Shown here: positions 7,207 through 14,247 of the stretch, one piece after another
Position numbering within the stretch: position 1 is the stretch's first letter
Layout: each line of letters starts with the position of its first letter
DNA from: an uncultured Oscillibacter sp.
GTDB lineage: Bacteria > Bacillota > Clostridia > Oscillospirales > Oscillospiraceae
Length of the DNA: 35,740 nucleotides
Direction: 5' to 3'
Assembly: GCA_947382875.1 (NCBI GenBank)
Contig: CANDBG010000024.1
Coordinates: 1-35,740, forward strand
Position numbers and translations under genes: made by a program
The notes under the pieces: generated by a model
Seen by the model: the letters and a program-made list of their open reading frames with translations, nothing else
Told to the model about the DNA's origin: nothing
Databases searched by the model: none

Positions 7207-10134
7207 TTATCGGTTCAGCAGCCAGGGATAGTCATTGCAGACCGTCAGAATCAATTTGCGGATGGTTTCTGTCAGGCCGCAATCCGGAGCGGCGGCATCC
7301 AGTTCCTTGATTTCATCGTCCAGACGCACCAGACAGCGAGTCCCGTCCAGAGGAAGCCAGCCCTGATTGGCGCTGTTTTCAAAGTCTTCCCGGGACCAGT
7401 AGAGTGTCAGCTTATCTTTGTACGGCGCGCTGTCGTAGGGACAGAAAACCGCACAGTTGCCGCACTCATTGCACATTCCATCCACATGAACGATCTGCGG
7501 CATGGCGATGCCGGGGACTTGAATGGCGACATTGGCCCGGTTGGGACATACATCCACACAGCACTGGCAAATGGTCGCGCATTCCAGGCACCGTTCTCCT
7601 GCGCCGCACTGGGAACAGTCTGCGCAAAGCGAACCTTTTTGTTCCAGCGCATACGCGGCATCCGGACGTACATTCTGGTTCGCGTATTTGTCCAGCTCCA
7701 GCTCGTTCAGAATGCTTTCCACAGCCCTGGCGGCGTCCGCAATGGCCTCCACTACGGTAGCCGGTCCGCGTTTCCGGTCGCCAATGACCGGCCAGCCGCC
7801 AACGTCTACGCTTTCGTCGATTTTCTCACCGACGGCGGCAATCAGTGTTGTGCAGGGCAATTCCACCGTTTTTCCCGTTGGCGCAGGCGCACGGCGTCCA
7901 GAGGCATCCGGCTCGCCCAGCTGCATGACCTGACAGGTCAGAATGTCGTCCTTTACGCCCTCCGGAGCCATCAATTCCAGGAATTCGATGCCTTCTTCCA
8001 GCGCTAATTGCAGCTCCTCTTCCTCGGCGGGCATTTGCTTTTTCGTGCGGCGGTAGATCAATCGAACGCGCTCCACTCCCGGCACGCGCTTCACGGCCCG
8101 GGCGGTGTCCATGGCGGAGTTTCCGCCTCCGATTACCGCAACATCGCTTCCCAGCATTAACGTCTTGCCGCTTTTGAGCGCGGACAAAACCTGTGTGAAG
8201 TTCTGATAGCTTCCGTATTTCAGACGAGGATCGCCGGCTTTCTGTGCGCCGGTCGCAAAGAGGATGTGAGTATATCCCTTGCCCTCCAGTTCAGCGGCGG
8301 AGGAAACCGGGCTGTTCAGCCGGACCTCTGCGCCCATCGAACGAATGATAGCTTCATCCTTGTCAATGGCGGCAGAGGAAATGCGGAATTCCGGGATCAC
8401 ATGGCGAACCACACCGCCCAGTTTTCCGGAAGCTTCATAAATCGTAACCGGAACGCCTTCCCGGCCCAGGAAGAACGCCGCCGCCATACCGGCAGGGCCG
8501 CCGCCTACGACTGCCACGCTGACGCCGCTTTTGGGGGCCTTGGGTTTCAGCGCTGGAAGGAGTCCGTCGAAGCCGTTTTCCGCCGCAGTCAGCTTGGCCG
8601 CACGGATGGACACGGGTTCTTCGTAGAAATCACGTGTGCACTTGTTGGTGCATCGGTGAGGGCAGATCGTTCCCGTAATGAACGGCAGGGGATTTCGCTG
8701 TGTGATTACCGTCAACGCCTGCGTGTAGTTCCCCTCCCGAACCAATCGCAAATAAGCGGGAATGTCCTGATGAATCGGACAGCCGCTTCGACAGGGAGCC
8801 GTAAAGCAATCGGTCAGCGGCACTTTTTCTTCCAGCTTCCGACCGGCTGCCGGCTTGATTGGCTTACGATAATAGTCATCCTGGAAGACGTTTTCCGCCA
8901 TAGCCGACACCGCGGCAGGGTCGACGCCGGTCCAGGCGCCGCCGCTGAGGCTGTCCAGTTCCGCGCCCAGCTGGCGCAGACGCGGATAACCGCCGGGCTT
9001 CAATAGGGTTGTTGCCACGGTCACAGGCCAGATTCCTGCGCTGGCCAGGGCCTTGATGCTGTGAAGGTCCGCGCCGCCGGAGTAGGAGATGCGCAGTTTG
9101 CCGCTGAACTCCTGGGACAGCCGGGAAGCCAATGTAATCGAAAGCGGGAAAAGCGAGCGTCCGGACATATACATTTCTTCGCTCGGCAATTCTCCGGCGG
9201 CAACATCCACGGGGAACGTGTTGGTCAGCTTGACGCCAAACTCTACGCCGCGTTTGGCCGCCAGGGCTTGCAGACGCTGGAACATCGGCACCGCGTCAGT
9301 CCACTGCAAATCCTCGTTAAAGTGGTGATCGTCGAAGGTAACGTAGTCAAAACCCAGACGGTCGAGGATGCTTCGCGCGGAGGAATAGCCCAGCAGGGTT
9401 GGATTGCATTTGACGTAAGTATGCAGCCCTTTCTCCTGAATCAAATAGGCTGCAATGCCCTCGATTTCGGCGGGCGGACAGCCGTGGAGCGTGGATTCCG
9501 TGATGGAGCGGGAGACAACCGGGGTTATGCCCTCCACAAAGGCGGCGTCCACCTTGCGGAACTGGTTCAGGTGGTCCAGCGCCCACTGGCGGCAGTTCTG
9601 GAACTCCGGCGTTTTGGACGCGTCCATCATTTCCGTGATGTATCGGTCAACCTTCGGACTTTTGATTCCCGCCAGGTCATAGCCTACGCTCATGTTAAAC
9701 ACAAAGCCGTTTTCGCTTCCCAGTTCCAGCTCCTGGGAGAGCAGCTTACAGGCAAACCATGCCTTGACATACTCCTCAAATGCCTGGGGGACCGTGAGTT
9801 CGGTGGACCATTCGCAGTTGTAGCACTCGTCACCGGCAGTAATGCAGGGCTTGTTTACACACTTGGATAACTCTTCGCCGTCCATAATCTGCACCGTTTT
9901 CAGCTCAAAGAAGCGGGCGCCTGAAACATAGGCCGCAACGATGTTCTGCGCAAGCTGTGTGTGCGGGCCGGCGGCGGGTCCCAGAGGAACTTCCACAGTT
10001 TCCTTGAAAAGGGGCCGTTTGGTGCCGTAAGCAGGTCCTTTCGGCACGCCAAACACAGTGCCCTGACGATGGTATTCCTCCAAGATCCAGTGCATCAGTC
10101 TGCCAAATGGAATCGGCCGCATGAGATCGCTCAT
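7207..10134 (-). CDS. ygfK: YgfK, iron-sulfur flavoprotein oxidoreductase subunit
   Basis: A 975-residue multidomain redox protein of the YgfK family (named as a putative selenate reductase subunit in E. coli). The first 400 residues form a dihydropyrimidine/dihydroorotate-dehydrogenase-like barrel. Next comes a glutamate-synthase-small-subunit-like module with an Fe-S cysteine group near 443-455 (CRSGCPIHQ), an FAD-binding VVGGGPAG near 540 and an NAD(P)-binding VIGGGNSAMD near 668. Two 4Fe-4S ferredoxin motifs close the protein (CQCCVDVCP near 860; CNECGNCAVFCP near 890). Such an architecture can pass electrons between NAD(P)H, flavin and a substrate or partner. In urate-degrading gut bacteria it is in the conserved gene set. 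It is a candidate for the reductive step on the purine ring, or an electron partner for the molybdenum hydroxylase (inference). Confidence 0.93.
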   Translation of the reverse strand: MSDLMRPIPFGRLMHWILEEYHRQGTVFGVPKGPAYGTKRPLFKETVEVPLGPAAGPHTQLAQNIVAAYVSGARFFELKTVQIMDGEELSKCVNKPCITAGDECYNCEWSTELTVPQAFEEYVKAWFACKLLSQELELGSENGFVFNMSVGYDLAGIKSPKVDRYITEMMDASKTPEFQNCRQWALDHLNQFRKVDAAFVEGITPVVSRSITESTLHGCPPAEIEGIAAYLIQEKGLHTYVKCNPTLLGYSSARSILDRLGFDYVTFDDHHFNEDLQWTDAVPMFQRLQALAAKRGVEFGVKLTNTFPVDVAAGELPSEEMYMSGRSLFPLSITLASRLSQEFSGKLRISYSGGADLHSIKALASAGIWPVTVATTLLKPGGYPRLRQLGAELDSLSGGAWTGVDPAAVSAMAENVFQDDYYRKPIKPAAGRKLEEKVPLTDCFTAPCRSGCPIHQDIPAYLRLVREGNYTQALTVITQRNPLPFITGTICPHRCTNKCTRDFYEEPVSIRAAKLTAAENGFDGLLPALKPKAPKSGVSVAVVGGGPAGMAAAFFLGREGVPVTIYEASGKLGGVVRHVIPEFRISSAAIDKDEAIIRSMGAEVRLNSPVSSAAELEGKGYTHILFATGAQKAGDPRLKYGSYQNFTQVLSALKSGKTLMLGSDVAVIGGGNSAMDTARAVKRVPGVERVRLIYRRTKKQMPAEEEELQLALEEGIEFLELMAPEGVKDDILTCQVMQLGEPDASGRRAPAPTGKTVELPCTTLIAAVGEKIDESVDVGGWPVIGDRKRGPATVVEAIADAARAVESILNELELDKYANQNVRPDAAYALEQKGSLCADCSQCGAGERCLECATICQCCVDVCPNRANVAIQVPGIAMPQIVHVDGMCNECGNCAVFCPYDSAPYKDKLTLYWSREDFENSANQGWLPLDGTRCLVRLDDEIKELDAAAPDCGLTETIRKLILTVCNDYPWLLNR

Positions 10135-10147
10135 AATTTTTTCCTCC

Positions 10148-11488
10148 TTAATAGCTTCGGTGATTTAATTCGCCCCAAAGTTTTTTGCTCTGCTCCATAA
10201 CCCAGGCATTGATTTTCTCCTCGTCAATGCCTGTGAATGCGCGGTCCTGATATACGACTTTTCCGTTGATGATGGTTGTGCGGCAGTTCTTGCCCATCAT
10301 GCCAAAGAGCATATGACCGTCGATGTTGTCCGGTCCAAAGGGCGTGAAGGGCTTGTAATCCATAACGATGATATCTGCGGCGGCTCCGGGCTTGAGTACG
10401 CCCAGGGGCTTTTCAAAATACCGGGCGCAAATCGCCGGGTTGTTCCGAAAGAGCATCCCGGCAGCCTCGCACCAGCCGACGCTGGGATCGCAGGCGTTGT
10501 GCCGCTGCATCGGCAGCACGACTTTCAGGCTTTCCAGCATATCGTGGGTGTAGGCGTCGGAACCCAATCCGATGAGGATGTTTCTGGCGCACATTTGCAG
10601 AACCGGCGAACAGCCTACGGCATTGCCCATATTGGACTCCGGGTTGTGGCAAACCATGGTGTTGGTTTCCTTGAGAATGTCCAGCTCGGCGGGGGAAACA
10701 TGGATGCAGTGGCCCAGCATGGTTTTTTCTCCCAGAATTCCGTTATACAGCAGCCGGTTAACAGGCCGGCAGCCATAATTGCGCAGGCTGTCGTAAACGT
10801 CGTTCATGCCCTCGGCCACATGAATATGGAAACCGGTTATGCCGTCGTTGGCTTTGACCATCTCCTCAAATGTACGGTCCGAAATGGTAAACAGGGCGTG
10901 ACCGCCAAACATGGCTTTGATCATATCGCTGTTTTCGTTCCTGGCCCACTTGGCGAAGTCCGCGTTCTCCTCAATGGACTGCCGGCATTTTTCCTGTCCG
11001 TCCCGTTCCGAGACCTCGTAGCACAGACAGGCGCGCATTCCCAATTCCTGACAAACGTCCTTAATGGCGAACAGGGAACCGGGAATCTCGCCAAAAGAGG
11101 CGTGGTGGTCAAAGATCGTCGTTACGCCATCCCGGATGCAGTCCAGCACAGTGGCGTAGGCACAGGCCCGCGTTCCATCCAAAGTAAGGTGGCGGTCGAT
11201 GTACCACCATTGGCCGTCCAGCACCTCGAGAAAGTTGGTGGGATGAAAGCCGTCGATGGACAGCCCGCGGGCCAATCCACTGTATATGTGGGTGTGTACG
11301 TTGATCAGGCCCGGCATGATGACGCCGCCTTTGGCATCAACGAACTCCGCTTGCGGGAACCGGGCCCGCAGGTCATCCAGTTTTCCTACCTCCTGAATGC
11401 GTTCGCCGTCCGTCAGAACTGCGCCGTCTTCCAGCCAGGGGGTTTCTTCGTCTCGCGTACATACACGTCCATTTCCAATCAGCAACAT
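10148..11488 (-). CDS. ssnA: SsnA, putative aminohydrolase
   Basis: A 446-residue amidohydrolase-superfamily protein of the SsnA subgroup, related to guanine deaminase and chlorohydrolases. Metal-binding residues are H65 and H67 (VHTHIYSG), histidines near 221-223 (GFHIHVAEG) and 259 (GHCIHVS), and an aspartate near 311 (GLGSDAYTHD). It is the first gene of the minus-strand operon, with AAAGGAGG before the ATG, and is followed 13 bp later by ygfK. Its leader carries the conserved 29-nt element and a terminator. A role in hydrolytic deamination or ring opening of a purine derivative is the natural reading; the exact substrate is not established. Confidence 0.93.
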   Translation of the reverse strand: MLLIGNGRVCTRDEETPWLEDGAVLTDGERIQEVGKLDDLRARFPQAEFVDAKGGVIMPGLINVHTHIYSGLARGLSIDGFHPTNFLEVLDGQWWYIDRHLTLDGTRACAYATVLDCIRDGVTTIFDHHASFGEIPGSLFAIKDVCQELGMRACLCYEVSERDGQEKCRQSIEENADFAKWARNENSDMIKAMFGGHALFTISDRTFEEMVKANDGITGFHIHVAEGMNDVYDSLRNYGCRPVNRLLYNGILGEKTMLGHCIHVSPAELDILKETNTMVCHNPESNMGNAVGCSPVLQMCARNILIGLGSDAYTHDMLESLKVVLPMQRHNACDPSVGWCEAAGMLFRNNPAICARYFEKPLGVLKPGAAADIIVMDYKPFTPFGPDNIDGHMLFGMMGKNCRTTIINGKVVYQDRAFTGIDEEKINAWVMEQSKKLWGELNHRSY

Positions 11489-11506
11489 GGTCAGCGGCCT
11501 CCTTTT

Positions 11507-11580
11507 GATAAATAAAAATGGCGCTCATCTCCTGAAAAGATGAACACCAGCCCGTGCGCGCAGCACTTCGTTACAGCCTT
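11507..11580 (-). promoter_or_regulatory. candidate riboswitch leader of the ssnA operon
   Basis: The 5' leader between the promoter and ssnA holds a 29-nt core (11578-11550) that is identical, base for base, to the core in the leader of the hydantoinase operon. The core includes UAACGAAGUGC, then a short hairpin GUGC-UGCGC-GCAC, then GGGC. Directly after it an 11-bp hairpin (arms 11548-11538 and 11530-11520, two G-U pairs) is followed by AUUUUUAUUU, a terminator. The first base pairs of that terminator lie next to the core, so folding of the core could prevent termination. The ligand is unknown; xanthine or urate would fit the genes. A protein-binding DNA site is the alternative. Confidence 0.65.
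11513..11548 (-). terminator. leader terminator (attenuator) before ssnA
   Basis: GGTGTTCATCT pairs with AGATGAGCGCC around a 7-base loop and is followed by ATTTTTATTT. It stands 30 bases before the ssnA start codon, so it must be read through for expression. This marks transcription attenuation. Confidence 0.75.
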
Positions 11581-11611
11581 AAATTGTCGGGGAAATTTGC
11601 TTGTTGGATGT

Positions 11612-11640
11612 ATTCTATCACACTGTTTTTTCAAATGCAA
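11612..11640 (-). promoter_or_regulatory. promoter of the ssnA-ridA operon
   Basis: On the minus strand TTGCAT (11640-11635) and TAGAAT (11617-11612) are separated by 17 bp. Transcription would begin near 11605, about 27 bases before the conserved leader core. It is back to back with the regulator promoter. Confidence 0.7.
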
Positions 11641-11651
11641 TAGGAAAAATA

Positions 11652-11680
11652 AAAAAATTTCTTTCCAACTAAAATTTTTT
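11652..11680. promoter_or_regulatory. AT-rich inverted repeat between divergent promoters
   Basis: AAAAAATTT (11652-11660) and AAATTTTTT (11672-11680) form a perfect 9-bp inverted repeat with an 11-bp spacer. It lies between the -35 boxes of the ssnA operon and of the regulator gene. Similar AT-rich inverted repeats stand at the permease promoter and upstream of the hydantoinase promoter, so it may be an operator of the local regulator. A-tract repeats occur by chance in AT-rich intergenic DNA, so the call is tentative. Confidence 0.4.
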
Positions 11681-11681
11681 C

Positions 11682-11710
11682 TTGCGCCCTTTCTGCGTTC
11701 GTGGTAAAAT
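11682..11710 (+). promoter_or_regulatory. promoter of the PAS/HTH regulator
   Basis: TTGCGC (11682-11687), a 17-bp spacer and TAAAAT (11705-11710) lie about 38 bp before the regulator start codon. Confidence 0.6.
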
Positions 11711-11747
11711 AGGAACTATCCATTCCATAAAAAGGGGGATATTGTTT

Positions 11748-12398
11748 ATGCAGGCATCTGATTTTCAATTTTACTTCCACCTGGCCCACGCTATAGCCCA
11801 GCAGTTCGGCCCGGACTGCGAGGTTGTTGTCCATGACCTGGAAAGCAATGACCCGGATCGTTCCATCGTGGCCATTGAAAACGGGCACGTCACCGGGCGG
11901 CAGGTTGGAGACGGTCCTTCACGGATCGTTCTGGACGCCCTGCGGGGCGACCGCTCGAACTTGCAGGACCATCTGGCATACCTGACAAAAACCGCCGACG
12001 GAAAAATTCTGAAATCCAGTACCATTTACATTCGGGACGACTCCGGAATTGCCCGCGGCATTTTCTCCATCAACTACGACATTACCATGATGCTCTCCAT
12101 GGAAAAAACGCTGCGGGAATTCACCGCGACGGACCTTCCGGAACCGGAACCCGCTCCAATTTCCCGCAGCGTCAGCGACCTTCTGGACGAGCTGATCGCA
12201 CGGAGTGCAGAGGTGGTTGGAAAGCCGGTTGCACTTATGGGAAAGGAAGATAAAATTCGGGCGATTCAGTTTTTGAACGACTCCGGCGCTTTTTTGATTA
12301 CAAAGTCCGGGGACAAGGTATGCAAATTTTTCGGAATTTCCAAATACACGCTGTACAATTACATTGATGAAGCAAAGGCGCAGAACGCCTCGGAATAA
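11748..12398 (+). CDS. YheO/DauR-like PAS-HTH transcriptional regulator
   Basis: A 216-residue predicted DNA-binding regulator. The first 115 residues match the YheO-type PAS domain (HLAHAIAQQFGPDCEVVVHDL at the start, then IVAIENGHVTGR and GIFSINYD). A C-terminal helix-turn-helix of about residues 155-212 ends in KFFGISKYTLYNYIDEAK. DauR and YheO are the known examples of this layout, and DauR responds to a small molecule. The start at 11748 follows AAGGGGGA; an upstream ATG at 11682 would fall in the promoter and is rejected. It is divergent from the ssnA operon and convergent with the permease, so it is the likely local regulator of the purine genes (inference). Confidence 0.85.
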   Translation: MQASDFQFYFHLAHAIAQQFGPDCEVVVHDLESNDPDRSIVAIENGHVTGRQVGDGPSRIVLDALRGDRSNLQDHLAYLTKTADGKILKSSTIYIRDDSGIARGIFSINYDITMMLSMEKTLREFTATDLPEPEPAPISRSVSDLLDELIARSAEVVGKPVALMGKEDKIRAIQFLNDSGAFLITKSGDKVCKFFGISKYTLYNYIDEAKAQNASE

Positions 12399-12426
12399 CA
12401 GAAATCATTGCTTTGCCTTTGCCTCT

Positions 12427-12464
12427 CCCCAAAGCGGCGCCGTACGCATGACGCCGCTTTGGGG
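12427..12464. terminator. hairpin between the convergent regulator and permease genes
   Basis: CCCCAAAGCGGCG and CGCCGCTTTGGGG form a perfect 13-bp stem with a 12-base loop, placed between two converging genes. It lacks a clear T tract on either side, so it may act as a bidirectional terminator only in part or with help from Rho. Confidence 0.6.
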
Positions 12465-12478
12465 GCGCTTATTCGTCG

Positions 12479-13813
12479 TCAGTCCGACGTTTCTTTTGGT
12501 AAAATCAGGTTGAGCAGAATCGCCATAAGGGTTGCAGCGACCACCGCCGTCGAGCCAAACACGGTAGACACCCAGCCCGGAAAACCGTTGCCGGACAGAC
12601 AGCCGGGCACCTGCGTAATTCCGACGCCCAGCGCAACCGACAGACCGACCACGGTGCTTTTGCGCATCGTAAAAGCGCCTTCTGAGGTAATCATGCGGAT
12701 GCCGGTCATGGTAATGGTCGCGAACACCGACAGCGTTGCGCCGCCAATGACACACTGTGGAATCGTCGTCAGAAGCGACGCAAATTTCGGCATAAAGCCA
12801 GCAATCAAAAGAATCCCGGAGGCGAATGTAAAGACCGCGCGGTTAATGACTTTATTGACCGTAACAATTCCCACATTCTGGCTGAACGAAGCAACCGGCA
12901 GCCCGCCAAAAAAGACGCCGATCAGGCTCATGACGCCCTGTCCGATAATGCCGTCGGAAAGCTCCTTGTCCGTCGGCACACGGTCCATACCGCCCATGGT
13001 GGTGGAAGTCAGGTCACCGATGGTCTGCACGGAATTGACCACATAGACAATCGCCAGGGAGACAATCGCCGAGGGAACAAACTCGATTTCAAAGGGCATG
13101 AACTTCGGCAGCGCCACCCAGGAGGCTCCCGCCACTCCGGACAGCTCCACAATCCCCACGAAACAGGCGGCGATATATCCTGCAATCATTCCGAACAATA
13201 AAGAACCTAACTTCCAGATACCCTGGGTGAAGTTGTTCAGGAAAATGACGATGGCAAAGGTAAACAGCGCAACGCCCCAGCTCCGCACGCCTCCGAACCA
13301 TTCGCTGGACGCGTTGCCGCCAGCCATATAACGGACAGCAGTGGGATAGAGGGAAAGGCCGATGGTGAAAATAACGGTACCTGTCACCAGGGGCGGAAAC
13401 AGCTTGCGGATTTGCTTCACAAAAATTCCGAACACAATCGCAACCATGCCGCCCACAAGCTCCGCGCCTAAGATTGTGGAAAGGCCGAACTGTCCGCCGA
13501 TGGCCGTCAGCGTGGGGACGTAAGCGAAGCTGATTCCCATGATGACCGGCAGACGCGCGCCGATGCGGTGGAAAATCGGAAACAGCTGAAGAAGTGTCGC
13601 GAGAGCCGTAATAATCAGGGACGCCTGAATCAGGATCGTTTTTTCCTCCGCGTTGAGACTGCACACTTCGCTGCCGGAAATAATGAGGGCCGGTGTGATG
13701 ACGCCTACCACCGCCGCAACGACATGCTGAAGTCCCAGCGGAATCAGCTGACCTGCGGGGGGAATGCCCTCATACGAAAAAACACTGGCGGCGTTCTTTG
13801 CTGACCGTTCCAT
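12479..13813 (-). CDS. NCS2-family xanthine/urate permease
   Basis: A 444-residue membrane transporter of the nucleobase-ascorbate (NCS2) family with about 12-14 hydrophobic segments. The early QHVVAAVVG and the later SFSQNVGIVTVNK fit the family; the latter is the substrate-site signature Q-N-x-G-x4-T, here with N in place of the final T. The subgroup looks like xanthine/urate carriers (PbuX, XanQ, UacT) rather than uracil carriers. The start at 13813 follows GAAGGAG; the reading frame open to 13840 would begin inside a palindrome. It is a single gene with its own promoter, and is the obvious uptake route for the substrates of both operons. Confidence 0.88.
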   Translation of the reverse strand: MERSAKNAASVFSYEGIPPAGQLIPLGLQHVVAAVVGVITPALIISGSEVCSLNAEEKTILIQASLIITALATLLQLFPIFHRIGARLPVIMGISFAYVPTLTAIGGQFGLSTILGAELVGGMVAIVFGIFVKQIRKLFPPLVTGTVIFTIGLSLYPTAVRYMAGGNASSEWFGGVRSWGVALFTFAIVIFLNNFTQGIWKLGSLLFGMIAGYIAACFVGIVELSGVAGASWVALPKFMPFEIEFVPSAIVSLAIVYVVNSVQTIGDLTSTTMGGMDRVPTDKELSDGIIGQGVMSLIGVFFGGLPVASFSQNVGIVTVNKVINRAVFTFASGILLIAGFMPKFASLLTTIPQCVIGGATLSVFATITMTGIRMITSEGAFTMRKSTVVGLSVALGVGITQVPGCLSGNGFPGWVSTVFGSTAVVAATLMAILLNLILPKETSD

Positions 13814-13838
13814 TTTTCTAATTCTCCTTCTGATAATC

Positions 13839-13870
13839 ATTAAAATTTTTTATTGCTAAAAAATTTTAAT
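13839..13870. promoter_or_regulatory. perfect 14-bp palindrome at the permease transcription start
   Basis: ATTAAAATTTTTTA, a 4-base centre and TAAAAAATTTTAAT form a perfect inverted repeat. With the promoter at 13874-13902 the transcript would begin within or at its edge. It can be an operator that blocks transcription start, or a 5' hairpin in the mRNA 26 bases before the start codon. The AAAAAATTT half-site also occurs in the ssnA/regulator intergenic region. Confidence 0.6.
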
Positions 13871-13873
13871 TCA

Positions 13874-13902
13874 ATCATAGACGTTTTTTCCATCCTTTTC
13901 AA
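13874..13902 (-). promoter_or_regulatory. promoter of the purine permease
   Basis: On the minus strand TTGAAA (13902-13897) and TATGAT (13879-13874) are separated by exactly 17 bp. The start point would be near 13867. Confidence 0.7.
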
Positions 13903-14130
13903 GTACATTTCTTTGTTTTCCGGGAGTCTTCGGAGGAATCGGCGGTGGTTTCAAAAAATTTCCGTCAAAATTCCAAGAACATTTTACACACTGATCGAAG
14001 CGGAATCCCACAAACCATTTATAATTCCGCATTTTAAGGCAAAAAATATGGATTGTATTTTTTCCCGGCCGTGAAAACAGATAATTTTTCAATGCCCCTG
14101 AATTTTTTTCTGTTCATTGTAAAAATTCTG
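13903..14130. other. intergenic region between permease and hydantoinase promoters
   Basis: About 230 AT-rich bases with no gene. They hold two inverted repeats: GCGGAAT/ATTCCGC (13998-14030) and AAAAAATA/TATTTTTT (14041-14063, 7-base spacer). The second recalls the AT-rich repeats at the permease and regulator promoters and lies about 50 bp upstream of the hydantoinase operon's -35 region. Confidence 0.45.
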
Positions 14131-14133
14131 TGT

Positions 14134-14139
14134 TATACT
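14134..14139 (+). promoter_or_regulatory. extended -10 promoter of the hydantoinase-molybdenum operon
   Basis: TATACT preceded by TGT makes an extended -10 box. The -35 region (around 14111-14116) is weak. Transcription would start near 14146, only about 14 bases before the 29-nt core. A weak -35 suggests dependence on an activator. Confidence 0.6.
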
Positions 14140-14150
14140 ACTTCATAAGA

Positions 14151-14230
14151 AAACACAGCGGCTGTAACGAAGTGCTGCGCGCACGGGCCACCCCTTTTGG
14201 GTATACGTTACAGCGGCTGTGTTTGTTTTT
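14151..14230 (+). promoter_or_regulatory. candidate riboswitch leader of the hydantoinase operon
   Basis: The leader carries the same 29-nt core as the ssnA leader (here 14160-14188). Arms 14151-14169 and 14206-14224 are complementary over 19 bp with one mismatch, and the right arm runs into GTTTGTTTTT, a terminator. The left arm takes in the conserved UAACG, so the core cannot be both in the terminator stem and in an aptamer fold. Ligand binding to the core would thus favour read-through (ON switch). Between the arms lie two small hairpins, GUGC-UGCGC-GCAC and ACCC-CUUUU-GGGU. AGGAGG of the first gene follows at once. The ligand is unknown; purine catabolites are the likely class (inference). 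Confidence 0.7.
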
Positions 14231-14247
14231 CAGGAGGAGGCAACAGA

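Noticed and set aside
2510-9870. Long plus-strand reading frames (for example 2510-3655, 5609-6535, 6886-8007, 9061-9870)
   Set aside because: They mirror well-identified minus-strand enzymes with intact active sites, have no family resemblance and no ribosome binding sites. They result from GC-rich codon use.
11507-14230. Known purine (G-box), Moco or T-box riboswitch in the two purine-operon leaders
   Set aside because: The G-box loop and core sequences are not present, the leaders are too short for Moco RNA, and no T-box sequence is seen. NMT1-like identity remains open.
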